From Paenibacillus sophorae (lineage in GTDB: Bacteria; Bacillota; Bacilli; Paenibacillales; Paenibacillaceae), in NCBI RefSeq assembly GCF_018966525.1, contig NZ_CP076607.1, positions 496,001 to 560,000 of the forward strand: 64,000 nucleotides of DNA. Reading direction: 5' to 3'. The notes under the pieces are model-generated. The model did no database searches. It was not told the DNA's origin and saw nothing but the letters and a program-made list of their open reading frames with translations. Of this stretch, positions 17,355 to 25,878 are shown piece after piece. The position numbers and the translations under genes were made by a program. Every line of letters starts with the position of its first letter. Positions within the stretch are counted from its first letter, which is position 1.

Positions 17355-18161
17355 TTATTTGGTATATATATTTAACAGCTGTTCCATATTTTTAACGATA
17401 TAGTCAGGAAAAATTCCAGGCATGCTTTCCCGCAAATAGGGATTATGTTCATTAATCCAGACCGTTCGCAGCCCCGCTTGCACGCCTCCAGCCATATCCG
17501 TCATAAAATTATCTCCAACCATGATGCAATGATCGGGGTCTAGTCCATACCGGTTAAGCACACATTCGAACAAGTAAGGCGAGGGCTTCCCGATGTGCTC
17601 GATCTTCAGGCCGGCCACCGTTTCAATCGCAGCGGTTAAAGAACCCGTTTCCGGTACAATCACCCCTCCGGTTCCTACATGATGCGAATCGCAATTCGCC
17701 CCGATGACTTTCGCTCCGCGATGAACATCATTGACGATCATTTGCAGCTTGTCATAATCAAACGTCACATCTCTTCCAACAAGAATGACATCGGCCGGCA
17801 TTGGACTGTCGATTGGAATAAGTTCATGTCCCGCGCCGAGAACCGAGCTTTGCAATGCTTCGCTGCCCGCTACCTTAACCTTGACACAGCCACCGAATTT
17901 CCCCTTCAAGTAATGACCTGCGTTGTCCGTTACCGTAACAATGTCCTCAGGTTCGGCTTGTATGCCGATGCGGCTCATTTTGGAAGCAATCTCTTTGGCC
18001 GTCTGAGTTGAATTATTGGTTACGAAGAAACAACGTTTCCCTTCATGTTTGAGGAGTTCCAACAGCTCTTTGGCCCCGGCAGCCGGCGTATCGCCATAAT
18101 AGATACATCCATCCAAATCAAAAAGAAATGCTTTCATGCTGTTCATTGCTGTATTGCCCAT
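17355..18161 (-). CDS. HAD-IIA family phosphatase (NagD/AraL-like)
   Basis: 268 residues from the ATG at 18161, which has AAGGAG 6 bp upstream; this overlaps the end of the phosphodiesterase gene by 44 bp. HAD motif I is FLFDLDGCIYYG (nucleophilic Asp), motif II is FFVTNNST, and motif IV is CIMVGDNFMTDMAGG. The cap insertion between motifs II and III is the C2a type of the NagD family. These enzymes dephosphorylate small phosphorylated sugars or glycerol phosphates. In this operon it would act on the product released by the phosphodiesterase. Confidence 0.88.
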   Translation of the reverse strand: MGNTAMNSMKAFLFDLDGCIYYGDTPAAGAKELLELLKHEGKRCFFVTNNSTQTAKEIASKMSRIGIQAEPEDIVTVTDNAGHYLKGKFGGCVKVKVAGSEALQSSVLGAGHELIPIDSPMPADVILVGRDVTFDYDKLQMIVNDVHRGAKVIGANCDSHHVGTGGVIVPETGSLTAAIETVAGLKIEHIGKPSPYLFECVLNRYGLDPDHCIMVGDNFMTDMAGGVQAGLRTVWINEHNPYLRESMPGIFPDYIVKNMEQLLNIYTK

Positions 18162-19503
18162 TTCTTGCTCCTTTGCGATTAGTATTGAAATCAATGGCCT
18201 GTCCGTCTATTCCGGGAATCTCACCTCCGATCATACTTAAAAGGGTCGGAGCTATATCGACAATGTGAATTTCCGGTATTTGAATGCCTGAAGGAATCGA
18301 TTTGCCTGCGGCAACAAAGATGCATTTCAATTCCTCATGATCAGGCAAATAGCCGTGCATGCCTTGAAACTTCGTTCCTTCCATGTGCACAAGATCTCCC
18401 TCGTGTTCAAAATGAATGAAACAATCCATCTCCGCTTCAAAAACAAAATCCGGACGTTGATCCTCCATTTCTCCTTCAACAGGCAAACCCAAACTTTCAT
18501 AATCCTGCGGTTCAAAGAGTCTGCCTACCCCTTCCATTTCCTGCAGGCATTGTTTCACTTCCCGCATCAGTGCAGCTTTCATGTCAGGGTCTTCCTCAAA
18601 AATATACACGTATCCGGAACCGCCATTGGATACCGCTGCCACCTTGCTTTGCTCCGGCTGATCCGGATCGAACCAGCCTTTTTGTTTGAAGCATACATTG
18701 GGAAAAACCGTTTTCGTCGTATCGACGAATCCATGATCGGATACGATACATAGAGCGGTGTCCTCCCAGATCCCTTCTTCTTTCAGCGTCGAAACGAGCT
18801 CCCCGATCCGCTCGTCGATATATTCCAGGGACCAATACACCTCTTGCGATCGGGTTCCGTAATCATGCTGATAGCTGTCCGGAAGCAAATAATGAAGCAG
18901 CATGAGATTAGGCTTATGCCTCTGTATCAAATGCTTGGCAACTTCCGTCGTCAACCAATCCTGCATGTGTCCCCGCGCATGATCTTTACTCCAGGAACCG
19001 TAATGTTCAACCGGCAACCCCGCTTCTTTAAGCTCTTTCCACAACCCCGGTGTAGCATAGGCTTCAAATAAATCCTGATCATAAAATTCAGGGATATTAT
19101 AATCAATCGATTGGGCTTCCCTAGTAACGGGCCAGCATACGGAAGCCGTTGTCCATCCCAGTCGTTTGGCCGTGTCATAAATGGTCTCTCTTTGAAGAAT
19201 ATCTTCCTTGCCCCAAGTACTATCGCTAAAATATTCGCCGACGCTTTTAGTTGAGCGATTCATCACCCAGTTTCCAAGAATCCCGTGCTTGCGGGGATAG
19301 GTTCCGGTAACGATGCTGGAATGAATAGCCCAGGTCGCCGTTGGAAATACGCTTTTCATCGCACCCGCCATTACACCCTGCTTGATTAAAGATCTTAGAT
19401 GCGGCATTCTAACCTGCTGTTCCTGAAGATAGAAGTTCGCCATGCCGTCAATGCTGAGTAATATGATATAAGAAGGCCGTTGACTGGCTGCTTCAGAGCT
19501 CAT
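18118..19503 (-). CDS. Alkaline-phosphatase-superfamily phosphodiesterase
   Basis: 461 residues from the ATG at 19503 (MSSEAASQRPSY), preceded by AAGGGGGA; the open frame extends 26 codons upstream into the terminator hairpin and that part is not coding. It belongs to the type I phosphodiesterase/nucleotide pyrophosphatase group: first metal Asp in LLSIDGM, nucleophile threonine in VFPTATWAIHSSIVTG, metal ligands in LLPDSYQHDYG and VSDHGF, and the late histidine in GMHGYLPDH. There is no signal peptide, so the enzyme is cytoplasmic and acts after import. Phosphonoacetate hydrolases share this fold, so phosphonate cleavage is an alternative. Confidence 0.82.
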   Translation of the reverse strand: MSSEAASQRPSYIILLSIDGMANFYLQEQQVRMPHLRSLIKQGVMAGAMKSVFPTATWAIHSSIVTGTYPRKHGILGNWVMNRSTKSVGEYFSDSTWGKEDILQRETIYDTAKRLGWTTASVCWPVTREAQSIDYNIPEFYDQDLFEAYATPGLWKELKEAGLPVEHYGSWSKDHARGHMQDWLTTEVAKHLIQRHKPNLMLLHYLLPDSYQHDYGTRSQEVYWSLEYIDERIGELVSTLKEEGIWEDTALCIVSDHGFVDTTKTVFPNVCFKQKGWFDPDQPEQSKVAAVSNGGSGYVYIFEEDPDMKAALMREVKQCLQEMEGVGRLFEPQDYESLGLPVEGEMEDQRPDFVFEAEMDCFIHFEHEGDLVHMEGTKFQGMHGYLPDHEELKCIFVAAGKSIPSGIQIPEIHIVDIAPTLLSMIGGEIPGIDGQAIDFNTNRKGARNGQYSNEQHESISF

Positions 19504-19548
19504 TTTCTTCCCCCTTAGAGTTAGTTTTGCTTCAGAAATAAAGTGAAC

Positions 19549-19620
19549 AGAAAAAGAGAAAGCTCTACAATAAACAGACATAGCAATGCTAAGTTCTGTT
19601 TATTGTTCAGAGCTTTCTCT
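19549..19620 (-). promoter_or_regulatory. Leader terminator, probable GlpP antitermination target
   Basis: On the minus strand, between the GlpP-like gene and the phosphodiesterase gene, lies a very long hairpin. AGAGAAAGCTCT at its base (19609-19620 paired with 19555-19566) continues into an ACAATAAACAGA/TCTGTTTATTGT stem (19567-19578 with 19595-19606) with a 2-nt bulge and a 16-nt loop. TTTTTC follows. A terminator in this position, straight after an antiterminator gene, matches the glp leader logic of Bacillus subtilis. Confidence 0.8.
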
Positions 19621-19648
19621 CGGCACGACTCTAAACATACAGGAATAT

Positions 19649-20230
19649 TTATATATCTTGAAAAGTTAATGACCACAAGCTTTGTTCGCTGACGGAAAGC
19701 GAAGTTGCGCCGGCCTCTAGACATTCGGCTGCCTCTTCCTTCGTATGAATGAGCCCGCTCGCGATAATGGGGATATGATTATATGCGTCCGTAAAAGCAG
19801 CGATCGTCTTACGAACAACCCCAGGCATAAGCTCCACTCCATCAGGGCAAACATTCTCTACTGCCTTAAGTCCATTTTGCAGCGCTAGAGAATCAATAAT
19901 AAACAAGTGAAGTATTCCGAATAAATTAGCTTTTTTCGCTTCAGCGATCAGATGACTTTTCGGCGTGACAATTCCGTCCGCTCCAATGTAATCTGCTATA
20001 AAGCTTACGGTTTCCTTGTCGGTATTGGATAAACCCTTAATCAAATCGACATGGACAAAAGCGCCTTTACCGGCTGTCTTAACTAACTGAACGGCGTTAA
20101 TAATTTCCTTAACTGTTCCACCCATGAAAAAGATATTGTCAACTTGGCTTACGATTGCTTGTTCAACATCTCGCACATTGCGTAAAGCGGCAATGATCGG
20201 CTTCTGACCAACTGTGTGAAGCAGATTCAT
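19649..20230 (-). CDS. GlpP-family glycerol-3-phosphate responsive antiterminator
   Basis: 193 residues, the full family length. The family pattern is clear: QKPIIAALRN, FFMGGTVKEI, GAFVHVDLIKGLSNTDKE, ADGIVTPKSHLI, FGILHLFIIDSLAL, GVELMPGVVRKTI and IIASGLIHTKEEAAECLEAG. GlpP is a TIM-barrel-like mRNA-binding protein that, with glycerol 3-phosphate bound, prevents termination in glp leaders. Here it is the first gene of the ABC-importer operon and precedes a strong leader terminator, so it probably controls the operon in cis. The usual glpFK neighbours are absent. Confidence 0.9.
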   Translation of the reverse strand: MNLLHTVGQKPIIAALRNVRDVEQAIVSQVDNIFFMGGTVKEIINAVQLVKTAGKGAFVHVDLIKGLSNTDKETVSFIADYIGADGIVTPKSHLIAEAKKANLFGILHLFIIDSLALQNGLKAVENVCPDGVELMPGVVRKTIAAFTDAYNHIPIIASGLIHTKEEAAECLEAGATSLSVSEQSLWSLTFQDI

Positions 20231-20279
20231 GATGACTACCTTTCTGTTTCATTGATTCTGTTAATAGAATAACCAATGA

Positions 20280-20308
20280 CTATTATGAAAATATCAATGA
20301 TTTGTAAA
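20280..20308 (-). promoter_or_regulatory. Probable sigma-A promoter of the GlpP-led operon
   Basis: Minus-strand TTTACA (20303-20308) and TAATAG (20280-20285) are separated by 17 bp, about 50 bp upstream of the GlpP start. Confidence 0.55.
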
Positions 20309-20358
20309 ATTGACATAAAGTTATTTTAATCGGAATTTCATTTTTTCAGACATAGCTA

Positions 20359-21264
20359 CTACCACAGCGTATACCCTGCTTCAATCAGGATTTTATACCA
20401 CTGTTCTCGGGTCATCTGCACGCCGTCTACAGATTGTACGGCCCGCTCAATCCGCTCCTTGTTTCCGGTGCCCAGCACGATAGCAGGATTGGACGAGTGC
20501 TTAAAGATCCATTTATAAACGACTTCATCGATATGTTCCAGCCCAAGCTCCTGCCGGATGTTTTCCAGTACGTTGTTCATATTTTCCTCAGCCGCATTAG
20601 TGGGATTGAAGATCCTTCCTCCAGCCAAAGGGGACCAAATCATCGGGGAGATGCCTTCTTTCAGGCAATGGGTCATTGTGCCGTTATGATAATTTTGGAT
20701 GCCTAGCGGATGCAGCATGAATTGGTGAGTGACAAACGGAATATCCGTATATTTTTGCAAAGTGTCAAACTCAAGCGGACTATGGTTGGATAAGCCAAAA
20801 TATTTGACTTTCCCCTCATCCTTAAGCTGAAGGAGAGTTTCATTAAGCTCGGCCGGATCGACCAGCAGGTCGAACATATGAATCAACAGGATATCAATGT
20901 AACCGCATTGAAGCTTATCCAAGGATTCGTTAACCTGGGCCAGGACGTATTGTTTATCCGTGTTGAAGAATCGGGTCTTAATATTGGGGTTTTTGGCATT
21001 CGGGACACAGATATCGCATTTCGTGACAATTTGAATTTTCTCCCGCAAGGTTGGCTCCAATTGCAAAACTTCTCCAAAAAGCGCTTCGTTTCGATGATCG
21101 CCTCCATAAATATCGGCATGGTCAAAGGTTGTAATGCCCCGCTCAATACACCATTCGATAAACTCTACCACTTGCTGGGCGCTCAGTTTCCAATCATTCA
21201 TCCTCATGCATCCGATGACCAGTTTGGAAATGGAAAGCTGTTCGTTTAATTGAATGTTCAACAA
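20359..21264 (-). CDS. Aldo/keto reductase (YdhF-like)
   Basis: 301 residues if started at the TTG at 21264, which follows an AGGTGGGTG site; an ATG at 21309 adds 15 residues not expected from the family. The AKR fold is shown by ISKLVIGCMRMNDW, the catalytic Asp/Tyr segment TTFDHADIYGGDHRNEA, the lysine in IVTKCDI, the histidine in DILLIHMFDLL, and FGLSNHSPLEF. YdhF-type enzymes are NADPH-dependent oxidoreductases with broad carbonyl substrates. A decayed relative of its 3' end lies at 8050-8160. Confidence 0.9.
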   Translation of the reverse strand: MLNIQLNEQLSISKLVIGCMRMNDWKLSAQQVVEFIEWCIERGITTFDHADIYGGDHRNEALFGEVLQLEPTLREKIQIVTKCDICVPNAKNPNIKTRFFNTDKQYVLAQVNESLDKLQCGYIDILLIHMFDLLVDPAELNETLLQLKDEGKVKYFGLSNHSPLEFDTLQKYTDIPFVTHQFMLHPLGIQNYHNGTMTHCLKEGISPMIWSPLAGGRIFNPTNAAEENMNNVLENIRQELGLEHIDEVVYKWIFKHSSNPAIVLGTGNKERIERAVQSVDGVQMTREQWYKILIEAGYTLW

Positions 21265-21358
21265 TGTCACCCACCTTGTAGGGAATATACAAACTAATTC
21301 CGTTCTCATTATACATCCCCGCGAAAGCGATTACTTTCAATGTTTTCAGGTTTTATTT

Positions 21359-22540
21359 TTAAATCTTTTTATCCATACGGGTCACTGTGTTTAGCTTATA
21401 GTGAAAAATGAACACCGATAGAACCATTAGAATAATCGCCGCTAAATAGAGATAAACGTAGGATAATTGTTCAACAATAACTCCGCCAAGCATGGGTCCG
21501 AGTGCTCTACCTGAGGTAGATGATATATTCACAAAACTTTGAAACGATCCTTTTGCATTAGCTGGTGAAATCGCATTAATCATTGCGGGTATAGCGGGAA
21601 ACACAAACATTTCTCCTAAGGTAAGCAAGACAATAGCTGCTATGAACCCGATATACTGTTGACTAAATATGAGGACAATGAAGGAAAAAACAAATAGCAT
21701 AACGCCCACATAAATCTGTACTTTATAAGTATGAGCCACTTTCTTAATAATTAGCGAAATCAGTGGCTGGCCTAAAATAATCAGCAATGCATTGATCGTC
21801 CACAAAAAGCTATACTGTTTAATTGAAATATTAACTTTTGGTAAATAAGCCGAAATAGTACTTTGCCATTGGACATAACCCATCCACACCACGAAGTAAA
21901 CAAAACAAATGATAAATACATGAATTAACAGTTTACGCTTATTACGATCTCTTGCTTCACTTAACTCTTTAGATTCATTTTGTGGATGAATGGCTCCTAT
22001 ATCTTTGTAAAAAAATAAAACGATAATTAAAAAGGCGATGTATAATAGCAAGTTCGCTATAAATATAAGAGAAATATCGAAATCCGCAATGAAACCGGCA
22101 ATCGATGTTCCGACAGCTACCCCGATATTAAGCCCTAAGTAAATGGAATTAAATACATAACGATGATCATAGCCTGATAGACTGGTCGCAAGCGAATTAA
22201 CGGATGTAAAAAGGATACCTGTACCCAAACCCAGGATCGCTAAAAATACGGCGTAAAATGGCCAATTATGATTAATAACTAAACCAGTTAGTGAAATAAT
22301 CGAGATAAACAGTCCGAGTAAAACTGTCTTATAGCCACCTATCCTGTCAAATAACCGCCCACCGAAAAAATTGCCGATTAACGTTGTAATAGAATCTATA
22401 AGTAACACTAAGCCAGCAACAGCCAGTGATTTCCCCAGGTGATCGTGCATGTAAATCGTATTTAGCGGCCAAATAAAACTGATCCCCGCATTGTTCAAAA
22501 TTGATCCTATCACTAACCATTTTAACTTTGAATTTTTCAT
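21359..22540 (-). CDS. MFS transporter, drug-efflux type
   Basis: 393 residues, twelve membrane helices. The loop 2-3 motif region GGRLFDRIGGYKTVLLGL is typical of the major facilitator superfamily. Its start overlaps the stop of the MerR regulator by 4 bp (ATGA), so regulator and pump form one operon; this arrangement usually means efflux of a toxic compound sensed by the regulator. Confidence 0.88.
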   Translation of the reverse strand: MKNSKLKWLVIGSILNNAGISFIWPLNTIYMHDHLGKSLAVAGLVLLIDSITTLIGNFFGGRLFDRIGGYKTVLLGLFISIISLTGLVINHNWPFYAVFLAILGLGTGILFTSVNSLATSLSGYDHRYVFNSIYLGLNIGVAVGTSIAGFIADFDISLIFIANLLLYIAFLIIVLFFYKDIGAIHPQNESKELSEARDRNKRKLLIHVFIICFVYFVVWMGYVQWQSTISAYLPKVNISIKQYSFLWTINALLIILGQPLISLIIKKVAHTYKVQIYVGVMLFVFSFIVLIFSQQYIGFIAAIVLLTLGEMFVFPAIPAMINAISPANAKGSFQSFVNISSTSGRALGPMLGGVIVEQLSYVYLYLAAIILMVLSVFIFHYKLNTVTRMDKKI

Positions 22541-22929
22541 TTGTTTATCATAGCCTTATACAAGCTCATTCGATCGATTATTTTTGCTCTATGATTCTCA
22601 ATAATTTTTCTTTTTTCATCGAGTTCCCGTAAATGATTTTCCAGTACAGCTAAACGTTTCGTTAATACGCTAAATAGCTGGTTATTCATAGTTAAAGCGC
22701 TGTTTTCATTCACACACCCCTCTTTTCCAAAATGGATAATCTCTTCTAACGATAGTCCCATTTCTTTTAAATCCTTAACAAATTCTATAAAGGCAACATC
22801 TTCGTCGCTATACTCTCTGATACCAGAACAATTCTTATTCACTGCAGGAAGCAGACCTATTTCTTCATAGTAGCGAAGCGTGTGCGTAGACAACCCCGTT
22901 AACTGCGAGACATCACTTATTTTATACAT
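22537..22929 (-). CDS. MerR family regulator of the adjacent MFS gene
   Basis: 130 residues: N-terminal winged helix (YKISDVSQLTGLSTHTLRYY, EEIGLLPAV, REYSDEDVAFIEFV, MGLSLEEI) plus the dimerisation coiled coil, and no separate effector domain. A single cysteine (EGCVNENS) lies at the start of the long helix. It resembles AdhR-like, small-effector regulators. A canonical MerR promoter lies 21 bp upstream, so it probably controls itself and the overlapping transporter. Confidence 0.9.
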   Translation of the reverse strand: MYKISDVSQLTGLSTHTLRYYEEIGLLPAVNKNCSGIREYSDEDVAFIEFVKDLKEMGLSLEEIIHFGKEGCVNENSALTMNNQLFSVLTKRLAVLENHLRELDEKRKIIENHRAKIIDRMSLYKAMINK

Positions 22930-22949
22930 CTTATTTATCCCCCTTTTTC

Positions 22950-22980
22950 AGAGTAGCAGTTAGAGTTAACTTTAAGTCAA
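22950..22980 (-). promoter_or_regulatory. MerR-type promoter with 19-bp spacer
   Basis: On the minus strand, TTGACT (22975-22980) is 19 bp from TACTCT (22950-22955), and the spacer carries AGTTAACT dyad symmetry (TAAAGTTAACTCTAA). This is the classic MerR-activated layout. Confidence 0.8.
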
Positions 22981-23006
22981 GAACAATATTCGCATCAACG
23001 GCCAGA

Positions 23007-23042
23007 TGCGGTTGACCGCGCTGTCTGTAACGGCAAGTTTTT
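23007..23042 (+). repeat. Interspersed repeat, copy 2
   Basis: Best-conserved type of the six-copy repeat, with the core CCGCGCTGTCTGTAACGG followed by CAAGTTTTT. It is bracketed by an outer inverted repeat, GCCAGATG (23001-23008) and CATCTGGC (23048-23055), between two divergent regulator promoters. Confidence 0.7.
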
Positions 23043-23060
23043 CAAAACATCTGGCTTTAG

Positions 23061-23101
23061 TTGACAGTTACTTTCACCCGTGTTAATTTGTATATGCAAA
23101 T
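23061..23101 (+). promoter_or_regulatory. marR promoter with overlapping operator
   Basis: TTGACA (23061-23066) and TAATTT (23084-23089), spacer 17 bp. The near-palindrome ATTTGTATATGCAAAT (23086-23101) overlaps the -10 and is repeated in reverse complement before the oxidoreductase gene, so it is the likely MarR site. Confidence 0.75.
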
Positions 23102-23121
23102 GAAAAAAGGGACTGAACAAA

Positions 23122-23556
23122 ATGAATGAAGAAGAACAAGTATTAATTCATTGTTTATATTTTACAGCCAGCCGTTTTGCTCGCAACATCACAAAATTAG
23201 CTGAAAGAACTTTTGATTTCGGGAACCTGGCTCCTTCTTATTTTTACATGATCATGATCGTTAAATTCCATCCGGAAATCACTCAAAAAGAGCTTTGTCA
23301 CAAGCTGTCAATCGCTCCTTCTACGAGTACGAGGTTTATTGATAAACTGGAAAGCTTAAAGCTGGTGACAAGAAAAATGAGCGGCAAACAAACCTATATC
23401 TCTTTAACTGAAGAAGGAGAAAAGGTTTATCATCAGTTTAGAAATTCTTTAAAAGATCTATTTGCAGGGTATTCTCAGATCTTGGGGAGTGAATTTAGCT
23501 TGGATTTAAGTAAAATGTTGCACGAAGCAAGCAATAAACTAGAAGAAGAATTGTAA
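23122..23556 (+). CDS. MarR family transcriptional regulator
   Basis: 144 residues. The winged helix region is ITQKELCHKLSIAPSTSTRF followed by IDKLESLKLVTRKMSGKQTY and the wing ISLTEEGEKVYHQF. N- and C-terminal helices supply the dimer interface. The same 16-bp near-palindrome lies across its own -10 and just upstream of the NAD(P)H oxidoreductase gene, so it probably represses both. MarR-oxidoreductase pairs of this kind commonly respond to quinones or electrophiles, but the effector is unknown here. Confidence 0.9.
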   Translation: MNEEEQVLIHCLYFTASRFARNITKLAERTFDFGNLAPSYFYMIMIVKFHPEITQKELCHKLSIAPSTSTRFIDKLESLKLVTRKMSGKQTYISLTEEGEKVYHQFRNSLKDLFAGYSQILGSEFSLDLSKMLHEASNKLEEEL

Positions 23557-23572
23557 ATTTTTTTACCCTTTC

Positions 23573-23588
23573 ATTTGCATATACAAAT
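23573..23588. promoter_or_regulatory. Second MarR operator
   Basis: ATTTGCATATACAAAT, the exact reverse complement of the 16-bp site at 23086-23101, lies 24 bp before the oxidoreductase start. Confidence 0.75.
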
Positions 23589-23611
23589 AAAAATCTAAAG
23601 GAGAAATGAGC

Positions 23612-24136
23612 ATGAAGACATTAGTCATTGTGGCACATCCGAATTTAACGAATTCCGTTGTAAACAAAGCGTGGGTGGAGCGATTAAGCCAAGAAAAAGA
23701 GATTACTGTCCATGATTTATATGCCGAGTACCCAGAAAGACGAATTAACGTGGAACGTGAACAGCAGTTATTATTGGAGCATGACCGGATTGTTTTTCAA
23801 TTCCCACTTTACTGGTACAGCAGTCCTTCATTGCTAAAAGAATGGCAGGATGTGGTCCTCACCTACGGATGGGCTTATGGCGCTGAAGGAACCAAATTAC
23901 ATGGAAAAGAGTTTGTTCTGGCCATTTCCACAGGCGGGCCGGAAGCTGCATATCAAGCAGGAGGGTTCAATCACTACAGCATGAGTGAATTAACCAAACC
24001 CTTTCAAGCAACCGCTAACCTGACGGGAATGCGCTTCTTGCCAACCTTTACAATGCAAGGTGTTCGACTGTTAACAAATGAACAAATTTGTGAAAGCGCG
24101 GAGGCATTGGTACGTCATCTCAAGGCATCACTCTAG
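23612..24136 (+). CDS. NAD(P)H dehydrogenase (quinone), flavodoxin-like fold
   Basis: 174 residues from the second of two ATGs; AAGGAG lies 8 bp before it and only 2 bp before the first ATG. The fold is that of KefF/MdaB/NQO-type enzymes: KTLVIVAHPNLTNSVVNKAW (FMN phosphate loop), FPLYWYSSPSLLKEWQDVVL and LAISTGGPEAAYQ. These enzymes transfer two electrons from NAD(P)H to quinones. Gene order and shared operator tie it to the MarR regulator. Confidence 0.9.
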   Translation: MKTLVIVAHPNLTNSVVNKAWVERLSQEKEITVHDLYAEYPERRINVEREQQLLLEHDRIVFQFPLYWYSSPSLLKEWQDVVLTYGWAYGAEGTKLHGKEFVLAISTGGPEAAYQAGGFNHYSMSELTKPFQATANLTGMRFLPTFTMQGVRLLTNEQICESAEALVRHLKASL

Positions 24137-24164
24137 AACCGGGTCATTTGTTGGTCTGTGAAGA

Positions 24165-24925
24165 TTATCTGGATACATTCAACCCAAAATATTTTTTTGA
24201 AATCTTCAAGTAAGTTCCGTCATATCTCATATCAGTCAATGCTTGATTAATCGCATTCACCAATTCTTCATTTCCTTTTCTCACCAGAATCCCACTCTTC
24301 CAAGAAGAGACGGTTCGACCGACGACTTTGATTGGCGCATCAGGATTTTGCCTTTTCATATACAAGTAAAAAAGTCCGTTATTGATTACGACGTCAATTT
24401 GTTTGGATGTCAGTAAATCTATCGATTGGCTAAACCCTTCTGTTTGCACTATGATAGCGCCGCTCTCTTTGGCAATATCGGTAAGATCGTTTTGCAGCGA
24501 TTGTCCGGCTTTTTTTCCTTTCAGATTGGCTAGCCTCTTAATATCCCGATTATCCTGATGAACAATCAGTTCTGCTTTCGAAACGATATAAGGATCTGAA
24601 AAATCATATTTGTCTTTAAGGTCATTGCGAATCGTTATTTCATTAACCACGATATCAAACTGTCCAGTGTCTAATCCTGCAATCAAACTGTCCCGATTAG
24701 TCTCTATAAATTCAATTTGTACCCCGAGACAATTGGCTACTTCCTGCGCGATTTCCACGTCAAATCCGGTGAGCTTGCCACTTTCATCATGGAATGTAAA
24801 CGGCGCATAGGTTCCTTCCGTTCCGACGCGGATTTTACCATTTGCTTTTATGGTTTCCAGCAAGTTTGCTGCCTGTGCGGTATTATTTTCAGCTTTGCTA
24901 TTAACATTTTCCAAGACTTCATCAT
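24165..24925 (-). pseudogene. Amino-acid ABC binding protein lacking its export signal
   Basis: The open frame encodes a nearly complete family 3 solute-binding domain (IRVGTEGTYAPFTFHDESG, GFDVEIAQEVANCLGV, FDIVVNEITIRNDLKDKYDF, KYFGLNV). The only well-placed ribosome site and start (GGGAG, ATGATG at 24920-24925) read MMKSWK and are out of frame with the domain, and no hydrophobic signal or lipobox occurs. A deletion within the signal-peptide region explains this. No permease or ATPase gene is adjacent. The protein, if made from the internal TTG, would stay in the cytoplasm. Confidence 0.65.
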
Positions 24926-24953
24926 CTTAACTCCCTGTATCATGATTTAGCGC

Positions 24954-25000
24954 TCAAAAAAGGACACTTGGGTCCGCCTTCACGACGAAACCAAGTGTTC
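24954..25000 (-). terminator. Rho-independent terminator of SDR gene
   Basis: GAACACTTGG pairs with CCAAGTGTCC on the minus strand, followed by TTTTTT. It ends the gene at 25028-25771. Confidence 0.8.
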
Positions 25001-25027
25001 ACTTTCGACTACAATTTTCATTACTAC

Positions 25028-25771
25028 TTAGATAAATCCACCGTTAACGCGAAGGGTCTGACCCGTAACCCACTGCGATTCCTGGCTAGCCAAGGATAGC
25101 ACTACATTCGAAATGTCTTCCGGTTCCCCTAACCGTCCGAACGAATTCATATTACCGACAGCCTTAATTTGCTCCTCGGACTTCCCAACGGTGAAGAGCT
25201 CCGTGTTTACTGGGCCCGGAGCCACCGCATTAATGGTGATTCCTTTCGGTCCGAGCTCTTTCGCAAGCTGACGGGTGATCTGTTCCACGGCTCCTTTTGT
25301 TCCCGCATACGAGCTGTATGTCGGGAACATCTGACCCGTTACCGAAGTGGAGAAATTGATGATCCGCCCGTTCTCATTCATGTGTAAAGCAGCTTGCTGG
25401 CAGGCGAAGAAGGTCCCTTTGACATTAATCGCAAACTGCTTGTCGAAATCCTCTTCCGTGATGTTCGCGATTGGTTTTGTAATCATAATGCCCGCGTTAT
25501 TTACCAGAATATCTACTTGCCCGTAGGCTTCCAGCGTCTTCTTGAACAGACTCTCCACTTCGGCCACTTTGCTAATATCGGCTTGAATCGCTATGGCCTC
25601 TCCACCTTGCTGTTTAATTCCAGCTACGACTTCCTCTGCTTTTCCTGGACTGCTTGCGTAATTGACAACGACTTTCGCCCCATGCCGAGCCAAATTCTCG
25701 GCAATTTCTCGTCCCATCCCTCTCGATGCACCTGTCACCAAAGCTACTTTACCTACAAGATTGTTTTCCAT
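25028..25771 (-). CDS. SDR family oxidoreductase (FabG/glucose dehydrogenase-like)
   Basis: 247 residues, classical short-chain dehydrogenase: cofactor motif TGASRGMGREIA, NNAG at VNNAGIM, catalytic Ser in INFSTSVTGQ, and YxxxK in YAGTKGA. The C-terminal GQTLRVNGGF is the usual ending. NADP preference is suggested by the Arg in the Gly-rich loop. The substrate is not predictable. Its promoter region holds two identical copies of a 22-bp sequence that looks like an operator. Confidence 0.92.
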   Translation of the reverse strand: MENNLVGKVALVTGASRGMGREIAENLARHGAKVVVNYASSPGKAEEVVAGIKQQGGEAIAIQADISKVAEVESLFKKTLEAYGQVDILVNNAGIMITKPIANITEEDFDKQFAINVKGTFFACQQAALHMNENGRIINFSTSVTGQMFPTYSSYAGTKGAVEQITRQLAKELGPKGITINAVAPGPVNTELFTVGKSEEQIKAVGNMNSFGRLGEPEDISNVVLSLASQESQWVTGQTLRVNGGFI

Positions 25772-25789
25772 TATTTATTCCTCCTAAAA

Positions 25790-25874
25790 GTTTTGTTAGC
25801 GTTACATCCTTAATTTACTTCGTACAAAACTTGCTTCGAAAGCATATACCTTGTTTTGTTAGCGTTACATCCTT
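25790..25874. repeat. Pair of 22-bp direct repeats upstream of SDR gene
   Basis: The sequence with core TGTTAGCGTTACATCCTT occurs at 25790-25811 and again, identically, at 25853-25874, start-to-start 63 bp (six helical turns). The TGTTA-GCG-TTACA part is an imperfect dyad of the type bound by LacI- or TetR-class repressors. The repeats lie between the SDR start and the SDR fragment, on the same strand direction. Confidence 0.65.
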
Positions 25875-25878
25875 GCAA

